From: Halostella limicola | Lineage (GTDB): Archaea > Halobacteriota > Halobacteria > Halobacteriales > Natronoarchaeaceae | DNA: 64,000 nucleotides | Direction of reading: 5' to 3' | Assembly (NCBI RefSeq): GCF_003675875.1 | Contig: NZ_RCDI01000004.1 | Coordinates: forward strand, 310,001 to 374,000 | In this document: positions 51,820-60,655 of the stretch, in pieces | Position numbering within the stretch: position 1 is the stretch's first letter | How the letters are laid out: every line of letters begins with the position of its first letter | Program-made: the position numbers and the translations under genes | Notes under the pieces: model-generated | Told to the model about the DNA's origin: nothing | Seen by the model: the letters and a program-made list of their open reading frames with translations, nothing else | Databases searched by the model: none

Positions 51820-53154
51820 TCAGGTCTCGTGGGGCGGGGGCGCGGCGAACGCGCCGTCGTCGAACTCGATCGGTGCCGGCTCCCGCACCACGCGGAGGTC
51901 CTCGCGTTTCCGCGCTGCGTCGACGAGCGCCGGCGAGGCGTAGAGGCGGTTCAGATGCATCGTGTCGGCGGCGCGGAGGACGCGCACCTCGTCGGGGTCG
52001 ACGACGCCGATGGTCGACAGTGCGGCGGCGAGTCCGGCCCGGTCGGTCTCGACGACCGGCGGCAGGCGGACGCCCCGGATCGTGCTCGCGGTGATGGCGT
52101 TGATAAGCGTCGTGGGCGCGTCGAGTTCGGCAGCGACGTCCTCGTGGACGAGGTCGGCCGACCCCATCCCCATCGCGTTGCCGTGGGTGGTCTGCGTGAG
52201 GCCGCGGACGTAGATCCGTTTGACGTGGGGGAGCTCCGGCTCCGGCTCGTTGATCGCGAACGGCCGCCTGCCGATGACGTTCGTGTCCAGGCCCTGCCCG
52301 CTGATGTCCTTCCCCTGGCGGTCGAGGACGAGGGCGTCGACCTCGTCGAACGGGACCTTCGGCATGATCTCGTAGGCGGTTTCGAGTAGTTCGGCCTCGC
52401 GGTCGAGGAAGCCCTCGGGCCGGATCCCCTCCACGATGGTGGTGTCGTCGTGCTGGTCCTCGACGATCGCGACCCCGCCGACGACCGGGAGCTCCGCCAG
52501 CAGTCGCTCGGTGATCTCGGGGATCATGTTGCGGAAGCTCCAGTCGACCGCCCACTCGTGGGCGATCTTCGCGCCGCGTTGCTTCCCCATGCCGATGACG
52601 AGCATCTTCGAGAGCCCGCTCTCGACGGTCCCGTCGAAGTCGGTGTGGGGCTTGACCCGGTTGACGGGCAGGACGGCGTCCGCTGTGACGGCGTTGGCGT
52701 CCGCGACCACGGGCACGCCCCTGTCGGGGGTCTCGCCGACCTGCACGACGTCCATGCTCGATCTGATCTCGCAGCCGACGCGCTCCTCCGTGACGCCCAG
52801 CTCCTCGATCATCTCGCGCTGGCCCTCGCCCGTCGCGCCGCCGTGACTCCCCATCGCGGGGAAGATGAAGGGGCGGTAGCCGCGGTCGTCGAGCCCCTGA
52901 ACGACGCCCCGGACCAGTTCCGGGAGGTTGGCGATCCCGCGACTGCCGACGCCGACGGCCACCTCGCCGCCCACCGGAACGTCGTCGAGCGCGAGGGCCC
53001 CCACCGCCGCGGCGGCCCGGTCCGCGATCTCGTTTTCGGGGATCGGGTCGGTGTCCCACACCTGCTCGATCAGGCCGAACTCGGGGATGACGGTGTCGCC
53101 GCACGCCTCCAGTACGGTCTCCTCCGGTACCGATAGGTCCTCTACGGTGTCCAT
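51820..53154 (-). CDS. lactate racemase (LarA)-superfamily protein
   Basis: A 444-residue member of the LarA superfamily (nickel-pincer enzymes that racemise or epimerise 2-hydroxy acids). Residue positions match LarA: His104 in MGSHGGAT, His170 in KPHTDF, Lys183 in SKMLVIGMGKQRGA, and His199 in AKIAHEWAVDW. Not all relatives racemise lactate; substrates include malate and gluconate epimers. It diverges from glycerate 2-kinase, so an aldonate or glycerate role is possible (inference). Confidence 0.78.
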   Translation of the reverse strand: MDTVEDLSVPEETVLEACGDTVIPEFGLIEQVWDTDPIPENEIADRAAAAVGALALDDVPVGGEVAVGVGSRGIANLPELVRGVVQGLDDRGYRPFIFPAMGSHGGATGEGQREMIEELGVTEERVGCEIRSSMDVVQVGETPDRGVPVVADANAVTADAVLPVNRVKPHTDFDGTVESGLSKMLVIGMGKQRGAKIAHEWAVDWSFRNMIPEITERLLAELPVVGGVAIVEDQHDDTTIVEGIRPEGFLDREAELLETAYEIMPKVPFDEVDALVLDRQGKDISGQGLDTNVIGRRPFAINEPEPELPHVKRIYVRGLTQTTHGNAMGMGSADLVHEDVAAELDAPTTLINAITASTIRGVRLPPVVETDRAGLAAALSTIGVVDPDEVRVLRAADTMHLNRLYASPALVDAARKREDLRVVREPAPIEFDDGAFAAPPPHET

Positions 53155-53280
53155 ACCGGAGACGCGTGCCTGAAACGCATAAAGATACTGTCCGCGACGG
53201 GTCGATCTCTTGCGGCGGTCGAAGGCTTGCAGTCGTTGCGCTCCGGGACAACTATGTGGCTACCGATACGTGGTGGAGGT

Positions 53281-54609
53281 ATGATCGAGAACAGAGACAG
53301 GATCGGGAAGAGCGCGGACCACGCCCTGGCGCTCGACTGCGTCGTGGCCGGGATCGAGGCCGCCGATCCGGCGCGGGTCGTCACGGATCGGATCGACCGA
53401 GACGGATCGACGCTCGACATCGACGGCGATCGGTACGACCTCGACGAGTACCGACGGGTGGTCGCGGCCGGCGGCGGCAACGCGGCGGCGACGATGGCTC
53501 GAGCGCTGGAGGGGCTTCTCGGCGACCGGCTCGACGGCGGCGTCGTCGTCACGGACAACCCCGTCGAGACGAACCGCGTGACCGTCCGTCTGGGCGACCA
53601 TCCCGTTCCGAGCGATCGCGGGGCGGAGAGCACGCGCGAACTCCTCGCCGTCGCGGACGACGCGGGGGAGGACGACCTCCTGATCGCCGTGGTCACAGGC
53701 GGCGGAAGCGCCCTCATGCCCGCGCCGGCCGGCGACCTCGCGGTCGACGACCTCCGGCGGACGACGGAGGCGCTCCTCGCGTCCGGCGCGACGATCCACG
53801 AGATAAACGCCGTCCGCAAGCACCTCTCCGAACTGAAGGGCGGCCGCCTCGCGCGTCGGGCAGCGCCGGCGACCGTGGTCGGACTCGTGGTGAGCGACGT
53901 CGTGGGTAACGACCTCGACGTCATCGCGAGCGGCCCGCTGACGCCGGACGAGTCGACGTACGGTGACGCCCGCTCCGTGCTGGACCGGTACGACGTCGAC
54001 GTTCCTGCGGCGGTCCGGCGCCACCTCGACCGCGGTGCCGAGGGTGACGTTCCGGAAACCCCGTCGGCGGCGGACCCAGCGTTCGACCGCGTCCGCCAGC
54101 ACGTCCTCGCGGATGGCAACACTGCGCTGGAGGGGGCAGCGGCGATCGCCCGAGAGCGCGGCTACGAACCCCTGATACTCAGTTCCCGGATCCGGGGCGA
54201 GGCGAAGGAGGCTGCGAAGTCGCTGGTCGGCATCGCGGAGGAGTGCGCGGCGACCGGAACGCCGGTCGAACCTCCGGCCGTGCTGCTCTCCGGCGGCGAG
54301 ACGACCGTGAAGATCCGCGGTGACGGTCGGGGCGGCCCGAACCAGGAGTTCGCCCTGAGCGCTGCGCTCGAACTGGACGACGCGTCGATCACGGTCGCCA
54401 GCGTCGACACCGACGGGATCGACGGCAACTCCGACGCCGCGGGCGGAATCGCCGACGCCGGAACGGCGACGCCGCGGGCGGCCGCGCAGCGGGCGCTCGA
54501 CGAGAACGACGCCGGCGGGTTCCTCGACGACCGCGACGGTGTCATCCGAACGGGGCCGACGAACACCAACGTCAACGACCTCCGCGTGTTCGTGGTGTCG
54601 TCAGAATAG
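53281..54609 (+). CDS. gck: glycerate 2-kinase (MOFRL family)
   Basis: A 442-residue kinase. The N-terminal domain has VVAAGGGNAAATMARALEG and VVTGGGSALMPAPAG; the C-terminal MOFRL-like domain is LLSGGETTVKIRGDGRGGPN and DTDGIDGNSDAAGG. It phosphorylates glycerate, or 2-keto-3-deoxy-gluconate-derived glycerate, to 2-phosphoglycerate. The ATG at 53281 begins MIENRDRIG; an earlier in-frame start is hydrophobic and improbable. Confidence 0.9.
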   Translation: MIENRDRIGKSADHALALDCVVAGIEAADPARVVTDRIDRDGSTLDIDGDRYDLDEYRRVVAAGGGNAAATMARALEGLLGDRLDGGVVVTDNPVETNRVTVRLGDHPVPSDRGAESTRELLAVADDAGEDDLLIAVVTGGGSALMPAPAGDLAVDDLRRTTEALLASGATIHEINAVRKHLSELKGGRLARRAAPATVVGLVVSDVVGNDLDVIASGPLTPDESTYGDARSVLDRYDVDVPAAVRRHLDRGAEGDVPETPSAADPAFDRVRQHVLADGNTALEGAAAIARERGYEPLILSSRIRGEAKEAAKSLVGIAEECAATGTPVEPPAVLLSGGETTVKIRGDGRGGPNQEFALSAALELDDASITVASVDTDGIDGNSDAAGGIADAGTATPRAAAQRALDENDAGGFLDDRDGVIRTGPTNTNVNDLRVFVVSSE

Positions 54610-54748
54610 CAGCCATCGGTCGCCGTTCGTCGGCAACCGAAGGTCGTTCAGCACTGCACCGATAGACTAGTTACTCTCCTCGGCCACGACCGTCCTGATC
54701 CAAAGCTATTAGAGGTAGCCGCCGGGATCGACACGTGCTCGTTCATCC

Positions 54749-55780
54749 ATGAAGACGATAGTACAGACGGACCCCCAGTCCGTCGAGATGCAGGAGCGCG
54801 ATGCACCTTCGCCGGACGCCGGGGAGGTACTCGTGAAGGTTCACTCGGCCGGGCTCTGCGGGAGCGACGCCCACGCCTACAAGTACGAGGGCGGCTACGA
54901 GTGGATCCCGATCCCCCGGATCATGGGCCACGAGTACTCCGGCGAGGTCGTCGAGGTCGGCGCCGACGTGACAGACTACGAAGCGGGCGACAAAGTGGTC
55001 GAGGAACCGATTCACGACTGCGGCCGCTGCTTCCAGTGCAATAACGGCCAGCCGAACGTCTGTCAGAACTTCTCCATCACCGGGATGCACCGGGACGGGG
55101 CATATGCGGAGTACGTCACAGTCGAGTCGCGGCACCTCCATCCGGTCCCCGACGATGTTCCGCTCCGCCATGCGGCGATCACGGAGCCGACCAGCATCGC
55201 TACGCGCGCGGTGTTCGACCAGTCGGAGACGACGCCGGGCGATACCGTCCTCGTCGAGGGGCCGGGCCCGATCGGCGTCCTCACGGCCGCCGTGGCGGAC
55301 TCGCTCGGCGCGAACGTCCTCGTCTCCGGGCTCTCGCAGGACACGAAGTACCGGTTGCCCCTGCTCGACGACCTCGGGATCGAGACGGTCAACGCCGAAG
55401 AGGCGGACGTCGAGGAGCGCGCGGCGGCGTTCACCGACGGTCTCGGCTTCGACGTCGTGTTCGACACGACGGGCCACAGGAGCGGCGTCGAGATGGCCGC
55501 CGACCGCGTCCGGAAGGGCGGCCAGATCGTCGTCGTCGGCCTCCCGGGCGAGGACAGCGAGCTGTTCATGACGCCGCTGGTCAGGGGCGAGGTCGACCTG
55601 AACACGTCGTACGGTTCCACGTGGCGGAACTTCGAGCAGGCGCTCCGGCTCATGGAGCGCGGCGAGATCGCCGTCGACGAGATCGTCGACGATTCGTTCG
55701 ACGTCGCCGACCCGGACGCGGCGTTCGAGGCGTTTCTCGCCTCGGAAACCTGCAAACCCGTGTTCAGCTTCGACCGCTGA
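54749..55780 (+). CDS. zinc-dependent alcohol/sugar dehydrogenase, paralogue
   Basis: A 343-residue medium-chain enzyme closely related to the one at 45603: GLCGSDAHAYKYEGGYEWIP, MGHEYSGEV, CGRCFQCNNGQPNVC, VLVEGPGPIGVLTA and the shared ending SETCKPVFSF. The active-site residues are intact. It is the first gene of a rightward unit with a small ORF and a lactonase. Confidence 0.9.
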   Translation: MKTIVQTDPQSVEMQERDAPSPDAGEVLVKVHSAGLCGSDAHAYKYEGGYEWIPIPRIMGHEYSGEVVEVGADVTDYEAGDKVVEEPIHDCGRCFQCNNGQPNVCQNFSITGMHRDGAYAEYVTVESRHLHPVPDDVPLRHAAITEPTSIATRAVFDQSETTPGDTVLVEGPGPIGVLTAAVADSLGANVLVSGLSQDTKYRLPLLDDLGIETVNAEEADVEERAAAFTDGLGFDVVFDTTGHRSGVEMAADRVRKGGQIVVVGLPGEDSELFMTPLVRGEVDLNTSYGSTWRNFEQALRLMERGEIAVDEIVDDSFDVADPDAAFEAFLASETCKPVFSFDR

Positions 55781-55781
55781 T

Positions 55782-55979
55782 ATGACACCTCATGTTGGGG
55801 ACCTCTACCGCAGTGATAACGGTCCCGCCGAGCCCCCGGTTCCGGGGATCCACTGCGCCGAGATCCACGAGGGCGCAGGCTTTCGCACGATCGACGGCCG
55901 CGAGTACTGGACCGGTACGCCACATATCGAAGACGACCGACAAGGGGGTGATACGGACGGCACGTCAACCACCGATTGA
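55782..55979 (+). CDS. small acidic ORF, 65 aa, function unknown
   Basis: Begins one base after the dehydrogenase stop. The sequence has VPGIHCAEIHEGAGFRTIDG and a negatively charged end. No family recognised. Contact with the upstream gene supports translation; low information content and a Gly/Asp/Thr-rich tail argue for caution. Confidence 0.4.
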   Translation: MTPHVGDLYRSDNGPAEPPVPGIHCAEIHEGAGFRTIDGREYWTGTPHIEDDRQGGDTDGTSTTD

Positions 55980-56071
55980 GACCCGCTGCCTCTGTGACTT
56001 TCGAGCCGACGTTTTCCTCGTTTTCGACGCCGTTCGGTACACCGAAGTTCCCGGTCGACGTTCCGGTCAGT

Positions 56072-57112
56072 ATGAGCGACATCGGGCTGATGGGATCGTA
56101 CACGCCGTCGGGCGGCACCGGACTCTACAGCTACCGCGTCGACCGCGACGGAACGTTCGAACGGCTTGATGAAGCCTCCGAGCGCGACCCGTCCTTTCTG
56201 GCGGTCCACCCGTCGGGCGAGTTCCTCGTCGCGGTCAACGAGGTCGACGACGGCGCGCTGACGACGTACGCGGTCGACCGGGAGTCTGACGCGCTCTCCC
56301 ATCGCGACCGGGCGGGAACGGGCGAAGCGGGACCGTGCCACGTCGCCGTCGACGCGACTGGGTCGTACGCGGTCGCCGCGCACTACGTCGGCGGTGCGGT
56401 GACGGTACATCCCCTCGGCGAGGACGGGTACGTCGGCGAGCCCGCGGACGTCGTTCGCCACGATGGGTCGAGCGCACACCCGGAGCGACAGACCGAACCC
56501 CATCCGCACTCGGCGGTGTTCGGTCCCGAGAACGAGTACGTCTACGTCCCCGACCTCGGCACCGACCGCGTGTACGCCTACGCGTTCGACGCCGCCGACG
56601 GGACGCTCCGCCCGGCGTCGACGCCGCACGTCGACCTCCACGACGGGGCCGGACCGCGACACGCAGCCGTTCACCCTGACCGCGAGGTCCTGTACGTGCT
56701 CAACGAGCTCGACGCGACGCTCGCTGCGTTCGATCTGGGAGACGAGGGGCGGCTCACACGGTCCGCGACTGTCGAATCGATCCCGGGCGGAGCGCCCGAG
56801 GGGACCATTGCAGCCGACGTGAACGTACACCCCTCTGGCGACTGGGCGTACGCATCGAACCGCGGCCACGACTCGATAACGTGGTTCGGCCTCCGCGACG
56901 ACCCCCGTCGCCCCAATCGCGCAGGGTCGACGCCGACGGGCGGCGAGTGGCCCAGGAACTTCGCGCTCTCGCCAGCGGGGGACCGGCTGTTGGCCCTCAA
57001 CCAGCGGTCGGACTCGGTCGTGCCGTTCCGGGTCGGCGAATCGGACGGGACGTTGCGGAGAACCGGAGACCCCGTCGCCGTCGACAGGCCGTCCTGCCTC
57101 CGCTTTCTCTAG
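56072..57112 (+). CDS. lactonase-family protein (6-phosphogluconolactonase-like beta-propeller)
   Basis: A 346-residue seven-bladed propeller. Family blocks: GSYTPSGGTGLYSYRVD at the start, HPSGEFLVAVNEVDDG, GPCHVAVDATGSYAVAAHY, EPHPHSAVFGPENEYVYVPD and YASNRGHDSITWF, with GGEWPRNFALSPAG near the end. It would open the lactone produced by the uronate or sugar dehydrogenase next to it. The ATG at 56072 gives MSDIGLMGSYTPSGG. Confidence 0.88.
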   Translation: MSDIGLMGSYTPSGGTGLYSYRVDRDGTFERLDEASERDPSFLAVHPSGEFLVAVNEVDDGALTTYAVDRESDALSHRDRAGTGEAGPCHVAVDATGSYAVAAHYVGGAVTVHPLGEDGYVGEPADVVRHDGSSAHPERQTEPHPHSAVFGPENEYVYVPDLGTDRVYAYAFDAADGTLRPASTPHVDLHDGAGPRHAAVHPDREVLYVLNELDATLAAFDLGDEGRLTRSATVESIPGGAPEGTIAADVNVHPSGDWAYASNRGHDSITWFGLRDDPRRPNRAGSTPTGGEWPRNFALSPAGDRLLALNQRSDSVVPFRVGESDGTLRRTGDPVAVDRPSCLRFL

Positions 57113-57120
57113 GCACCCGG

Positions 57121-58002
57121 TTAGAGGTCCCGCCAGCTGACCTCGGGTTCCCAGCCGAGCAGGTCGCGGGCTTTGTCGACGCTGATGAGCGACTCCGTCC
57201 CGTCGAGGTTCTGGCGGACTTCGGCGTCGGGAAAGTACTTCTCGGCGAGCGCGTCGGAGGCGGCGTCGGCCGACGTGTCGGCGGCCACCGCCCAGAACGC
57301 CTCGTGGCCGTCGAACTCCGTCTCGACGGCGCGGCGCGCGATCCGGGCTGCGTCGTCGATGTGGACGTACGAGAACACCACGTCTCGGGTGGTGTGGTGC
57401 CACCGGTCGTCGAGCGCCGCGAGCGGGCGATTCTTCTCCACGAACTCCTCGCGCAGTTCGTCGCTCGTCGCGACCCAGGGGTAGCGCAGCGAGGCGATCG
57501 ACGGGGAATCGGGGAGCCGGCCCACCCCGTCGGCGGTCACCTCCATCGCGTGCTTGCTGACGGCGTAGGGGTCCCGCGGCGTGAGGGGGTGCTCCTCGTC
57601 GACGGGGAGGTACTCCACTTCCGTGGGCTCCTCCTGGTACGCGGCGCCCATGACGTTGATGCTCGACGGGAGGATCACCGAGTCGAGGCCGAGCTCGCGA
57701 GCGGCCTCCAGTACGTGGTAGGCGGATTCCACGTTACTCTCGTATGTCCGGAAGCCCGGATGGTTCGTGGGTCCCGGAATGGTCCCCATGTGGACCACCG
57801 CGTCGGCGTCGATACGCGCGAGCGACCCGTACACCTCGCCCGCGTCGAGCATGTCGGTCGTTCGGTACTCGTCGGAGACATCTTCGTCGCGCTTCCCGCG
57901 AGAGAGGTTCGCGGTCCGGTAGCCGGTGTCGTTTAGTTCCGCCAGGATCGCCTCGCCGATCTTGCCGTTCCCCCCGGTGACAGCGACGCAGTCTATCGCC
58001 AT
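57121..58002 (-). CDS. NAD-dependent epimerase/dehydratase-family protein (uronate dehydrogenase-like)
   Basis: A 293-residue extended SDR: VAVTGGNGKIGEAI for NAD, catalytic Ser-Tyr-Lys in LPSSINVMGAA and DPYAVSKHAMEV (Tyr-x3-Lys). Short length, HMGTIPGPTNHPGF and the missing sugar-nucleotide loop favour a uronate/sugar dehydrogenase over a nucleotide-sugar epimerase. It is convergent to the lactonase, with a TTATATATTT element about 30 bases before its start. Confidence 0.82.
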   Translation of the reverse strand: MAIDCVAVTGGNGKIGEAILAELNDTGYRTANLSRGKRDEDVSDEYRTTDMLDAGEVYGSLARIDADAVVHMGTIPGPTNHPGFRTYESNVESAYHVLEAARELGLDSVILPSSINVMGAAYQEEPTEVEYLPVDEEHPLTPRDPYAVSKHAMEVTADGVGRLPDSPSIASLRYPWVATSDELREEFVEKNRPLAALDDRWHHTTRDVVFSYVHIDDAARIARRAVETEFDGHEAFWAVAADTSADAASDALAEKYFPDAEVRQNLDGTESLISVDKARDLLGWEPEVSWRDL

Positions 58003-58026
58003 ACGTCACGTTCGAAGGGTACCCTG

Positions 58027-58036
58027 TTATATATTT
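58027..58036 (-). promoter_or_regulatory. TATA box of the uronate dehydrogenase-like gene
   Basis: TTATATATTT on the plus strand; about 25-34 bases from the start codon at 58002; predicts a leaderless transcript. Confidence 0.5.
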
Positions 58037-58797
58037 CCGACCTCGCGCCGGGCTGCGGGCGGGGGCGACGAACCATCCGCACACACAGTGCAGAGCAAAT
58101 ATCGGTCTGCGACCGCCGCCAGCGAGGCCACGAAGGTTGGCCAGGTCCTAACGTGTCGGACCACAAAGCGAGGAACGTTTAGTGCTACCTCACATCTCCC
58201 ACGAGCGGTGGACCTCGCGGCAAGTCGGTGTCACAGGCGCGCTCGTCCACTCTAGGACTGGTCACCGTTCGCCATGGCAGTCCCCCTCGCTTAACTGTCC
58301 GTCGTTGGAGCACGTAGATATACCTTACTCGGTTAGGTGTGTCTTATCGTCAACTTCTGACCGGACCGCGCGCGGTGCCGCCGTGTACACCGACGGAACT
58401 CTCAGCCCGAATCCGGGGCAGTAACCACTCCGTGATCCCCGCAGAGAGCGCCGAATTCCCCCGAATTGCTCCGTAGAAGAGCGAACGAGAACGAGGTAGC
58501 GTCTGCTGTTACCTCGCCGAATTCTATATATCGTAATAGAATTTAAAATTCGCCGAATCGGCCCAGACGGCCGCCAGGGCCAATCAGAGTCGGAATCTCT
58601 GATTCGGACTGCCGTTCTATGTTACGCACGCTTAGTTGAGAAAGCGTGCGTAAGATATTCAACGTCCCCCTACGTCCCCCCATGCTGACGAGAACCGCGA
58701 TACATGCGCCACCGCCGCTCCCCCGCCGAAACGCGGGCACGAACCGACAGAAACGCCGCCTCAGGTACCCAATGTCCAGTACAGCGGGTGATCCGGA
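58037..58797. other. hairpin-rich leader before the recombinase
   Basis: No gene is supported. Within it are the inverted repeats CGAGGTA...TACCTCG (about 58492-58516), AATCAGAG-TCGGAAT-CTCTGATT (58582-58604) and TTACGCACGCTT/AAGCGTGCGTAA (58622-58653), and recurring GCCGAATT words near 58449-58560. The AT-rich part at 58520-58555 is the likely promoter area. Confidence 0.45.
58622..58653. repeat. perfect 12-bp inverted repeat upstream of the recombinase
   Basis: TTACGCACGCTT (58622-58633) and AAGCGTGCGTAA (58642-58653) around an eight-base centre. Two 12-bp arms with an 8-bp centre is the usual size of a tyrosine-recombinase core site, so this could be an attachment site as well as an RNA hairpin. 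Confidence 0.4.
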
Positions 58798-60111
58798 GTG
58801 CGTAACGAGCGGTCGTCGGAGACGCCCATCGCCAGCACGTTCCCGAAGTTCCTCACGGACAAGGGGAAAGGCCAGCGCGGCGACGACGGGAACTACCGAC
58901 GCGACGCCGAACGCGAGCTCGACCGGTTCCTACGCTGGTGCCGGGGCGACGCCGCCGACCCGGCGAACGCCGAACCGCCGGCAGAATGGGACGGCCTCCG
59001 TCCGCCGTCCGAGCGCGACCGGGACGTGACGTTCGCCGACCTGGACGCGACCGCGTTCGGGGATTACGCCCGTTACCTTCGGGCCTCGGGGCTCTCGAAC
59101 GGCACGGTCAGGACGTACTACGCCCACGTCGCTTCGTGGTGCGGCTGGGCCCACGGGCAGGGGTACGTGCCCCGACACTACGCGAGAGAATCGGACGCGG
59201 AGGATCCGCTGCCGAACGACGACGGGCGCCGCCCCGGTGACCAGCAGGCCTGGACGCCCGACCACCGAGACCGCATCACCCGATTCGTCGACGAGCGGGC
59301 CGAGGCGGCGATAGACCGGTTCGCGGACCTCGACGTACCGCCGTGCGAACGCGATGACCCCGAGAGCACGGCCCGTAGAGAGAAGGAGAGCGCCCGGTTC
59401 GAGGCGGTGAAGCGATGCCGGGAGCGCGCACTGGCGTACGTCCTCGCCTACACGGGACTGCGGGCCGCCGAGTTCCTGAACGACCCGGACGACGACCGCG
59501 CGGGTCGAAACGGACTCCGGTGGGCCGACGTCTCGTTCGCGGACAAGAACGCGACGGTGTTCAGGAAGAAGCAAGCGTGGGACGAGGCCTCCCTTCCGGA
59601 CCCGCTTCTCGGCCCGCTACGTCGGTATCGGCGCCTCCTCGATCCGCCGTCGGAGTGGCCCGTCTTCCCCACGCTGCACCGTCCTACCCTCGCGCGACAC
59701 GTCACGAGCGAGCTGGCGGAGAACGGTCACGACGAGGGCGAGATCGTCCGAATACGCGAGGGGACATCCGACCTCCTCGTCGCCGCGGAACACGACCTTT
59801 CCCCGCCGCCGGCGCTGAAGCCGAACGGCGCTCGACGGGTCATGAAGCGCCTGTGCGACGACGCCGGGATCGACCTCGACGGCGACCGACACGGCTATCT
59901 GGCCCCGCACGGCGGCCGCCGCGGAATGGGCGAGGTGTTCGTCCGCGAGTTCGGCTACGCCGCCGCCGCGCGGTACCTCGACAACTCAGAGGAGCAGGTG
60001 CGAGACGCCTACCAACACATCGAGGCAGCCGAACAGGCCGACATGGCCGCGCAAGCGCTCGCCAGAACCGACGGGCGGGTTCGCGGCCCGTCGGACGCCG
60101 AACGCGACTGA
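58798..60111 (+). CDS. tyrosine recombinase (phage integrase family)
   Basis: A 437-residue recombinase. N-terminal SAM-like DNA-binding domain at about 10-130 (LDRFLRWCRG, NGTVRTYYAHVASWCGWAH). Catalytic residues: Arg222 (TGLRAAEFL), Lys258 or 259 (VFRKKQ), His371 and Arg374 (HGGRRG), and Tyr405 in AYQHIE as nucleophile. The usual His/Trp box reads YLDNSEEQ instead of GHSS. GTG at 58798 is the first start in frame; upstream in-frame sequence is closed. No other element genes are adjacent. Confidence 0.85.
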   Translation: MRNERSSETPIASTFPKFLTDKGKGQRGDDGNYRRDAERELDRFLRWCRGDAADPANAEPPAEWDGLRPPSERDRDVTFADLDATAFGDYARYLRASGLSNGTVRTYYAHVASWCGWAHGQGYVPRHYARESDAEDPLPNDDGRRPGDQQAWTPDHRDRITRFVDERAEAAIDRFADLDVPPCERDDPESTARREKESARFEAVKRCRERALAYVLAYTGLRAAEFLNDPDDDRAGRNGLRWADVSFADKNATVFRKKQAWDEASLPDPLLGPLRRYRRLLDPPSEWPVFPTLHRPTLARHVTSELAENGHDEGEIVRIREGTSDLLVAAEHDLSPPPALKPNGARRVMKRLCDDAGIDLDGDRHGYLAPHGGRRGMGEVFVREFGYAAAARYLDNSEEQVRDAYQHIEAAEQADMAAQALARTDGRVRGPSDAERD

Positions 60112-60261
60112 CGCTTCCGTGGACGACGCGGATCGGTCGATTAGAGAGACCAGCCGGCAACTGATCTCCTCGGCCAAACCGTCCGCGGGATTTAGTAAGA
60201 TCACCTATAGATCATCCCAACGTGTTTTGGTCGAGGAACCTTGCTTTTAGAGCCGGTAAAT

Positions 60262-60453
60262 ATGGGTATGCACGGAAAACTGGCGTTCTTCAAAGACAGA
60301 CTTCTCGGATCCGGTGATGGAACCGAGACCCCGGGTGAGCAGGACAGCTCAGATTGCGTCCTCTTCGAGTGTCCGGCATGCGGCTCCGTCCTCATCGAAT
60401 CCTCCAACGACCAGTGCCCACAGTGCGACTCGGCGGAGCTCGTCGAGGTTTGA
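60262..60453 (+). CDS. small zinc-ribbon protein, 63 aa
   Basis: The sequence has FECPACGSVLIESSNDQCPQCDS, a two-CxxC zinc ribbon after a helical N-terminus (MHGKLAFFKDRLLG). TTTTAGA lies about 20 bases before the ATG. Family unknown; small haloarchaeal zinc-ribbon proteins of this type are common near mobile or accessory genes. Confidence 0.6.
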   Translation: MGMHGKLAFFKDRLLGSGDGTETPGEQDSSDCVLFECPACGSVLIESSNDQCPQCDSAELVEV

Positions 60454-60655
60454 GAGGCCAGCGATACTATAAACCTCATACCGCTATACTGAATTTCACC
60501 CCTGAGGCGCGTAATGACGGATCAACCGGAAGCGGTGTCTCTGGGGAATCGCGGGAGTCGATACAGCACTACGGGGAGTGACAGTGGCGTAGGCGACTTT
60601 CGACGCCCGTGCCAGAACCGCCTTACCGAGCGGCGTGATTCTTTCCCAGTGGACC

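Noticed and set aside
51672-52094. Rightward open frame starting inside a palindrome
   Set aside because: Strongly basic and Arg-rich; overlaps the LarA homologue on the other strand.
58582-58604. Hairpin AATCAGAG-TCGGAAT-CTCTGATT as part of a tRNA
   Set aside because: The seven-base loop lacks U33, and no acceptor or T arm fits around it.
58772-58797. ATG at 58772 as start of the recombinase
   Set aside because: It is 26 bases upstream of the GTG and so out of frame; using it would need a frameshift for which there is no evidence.
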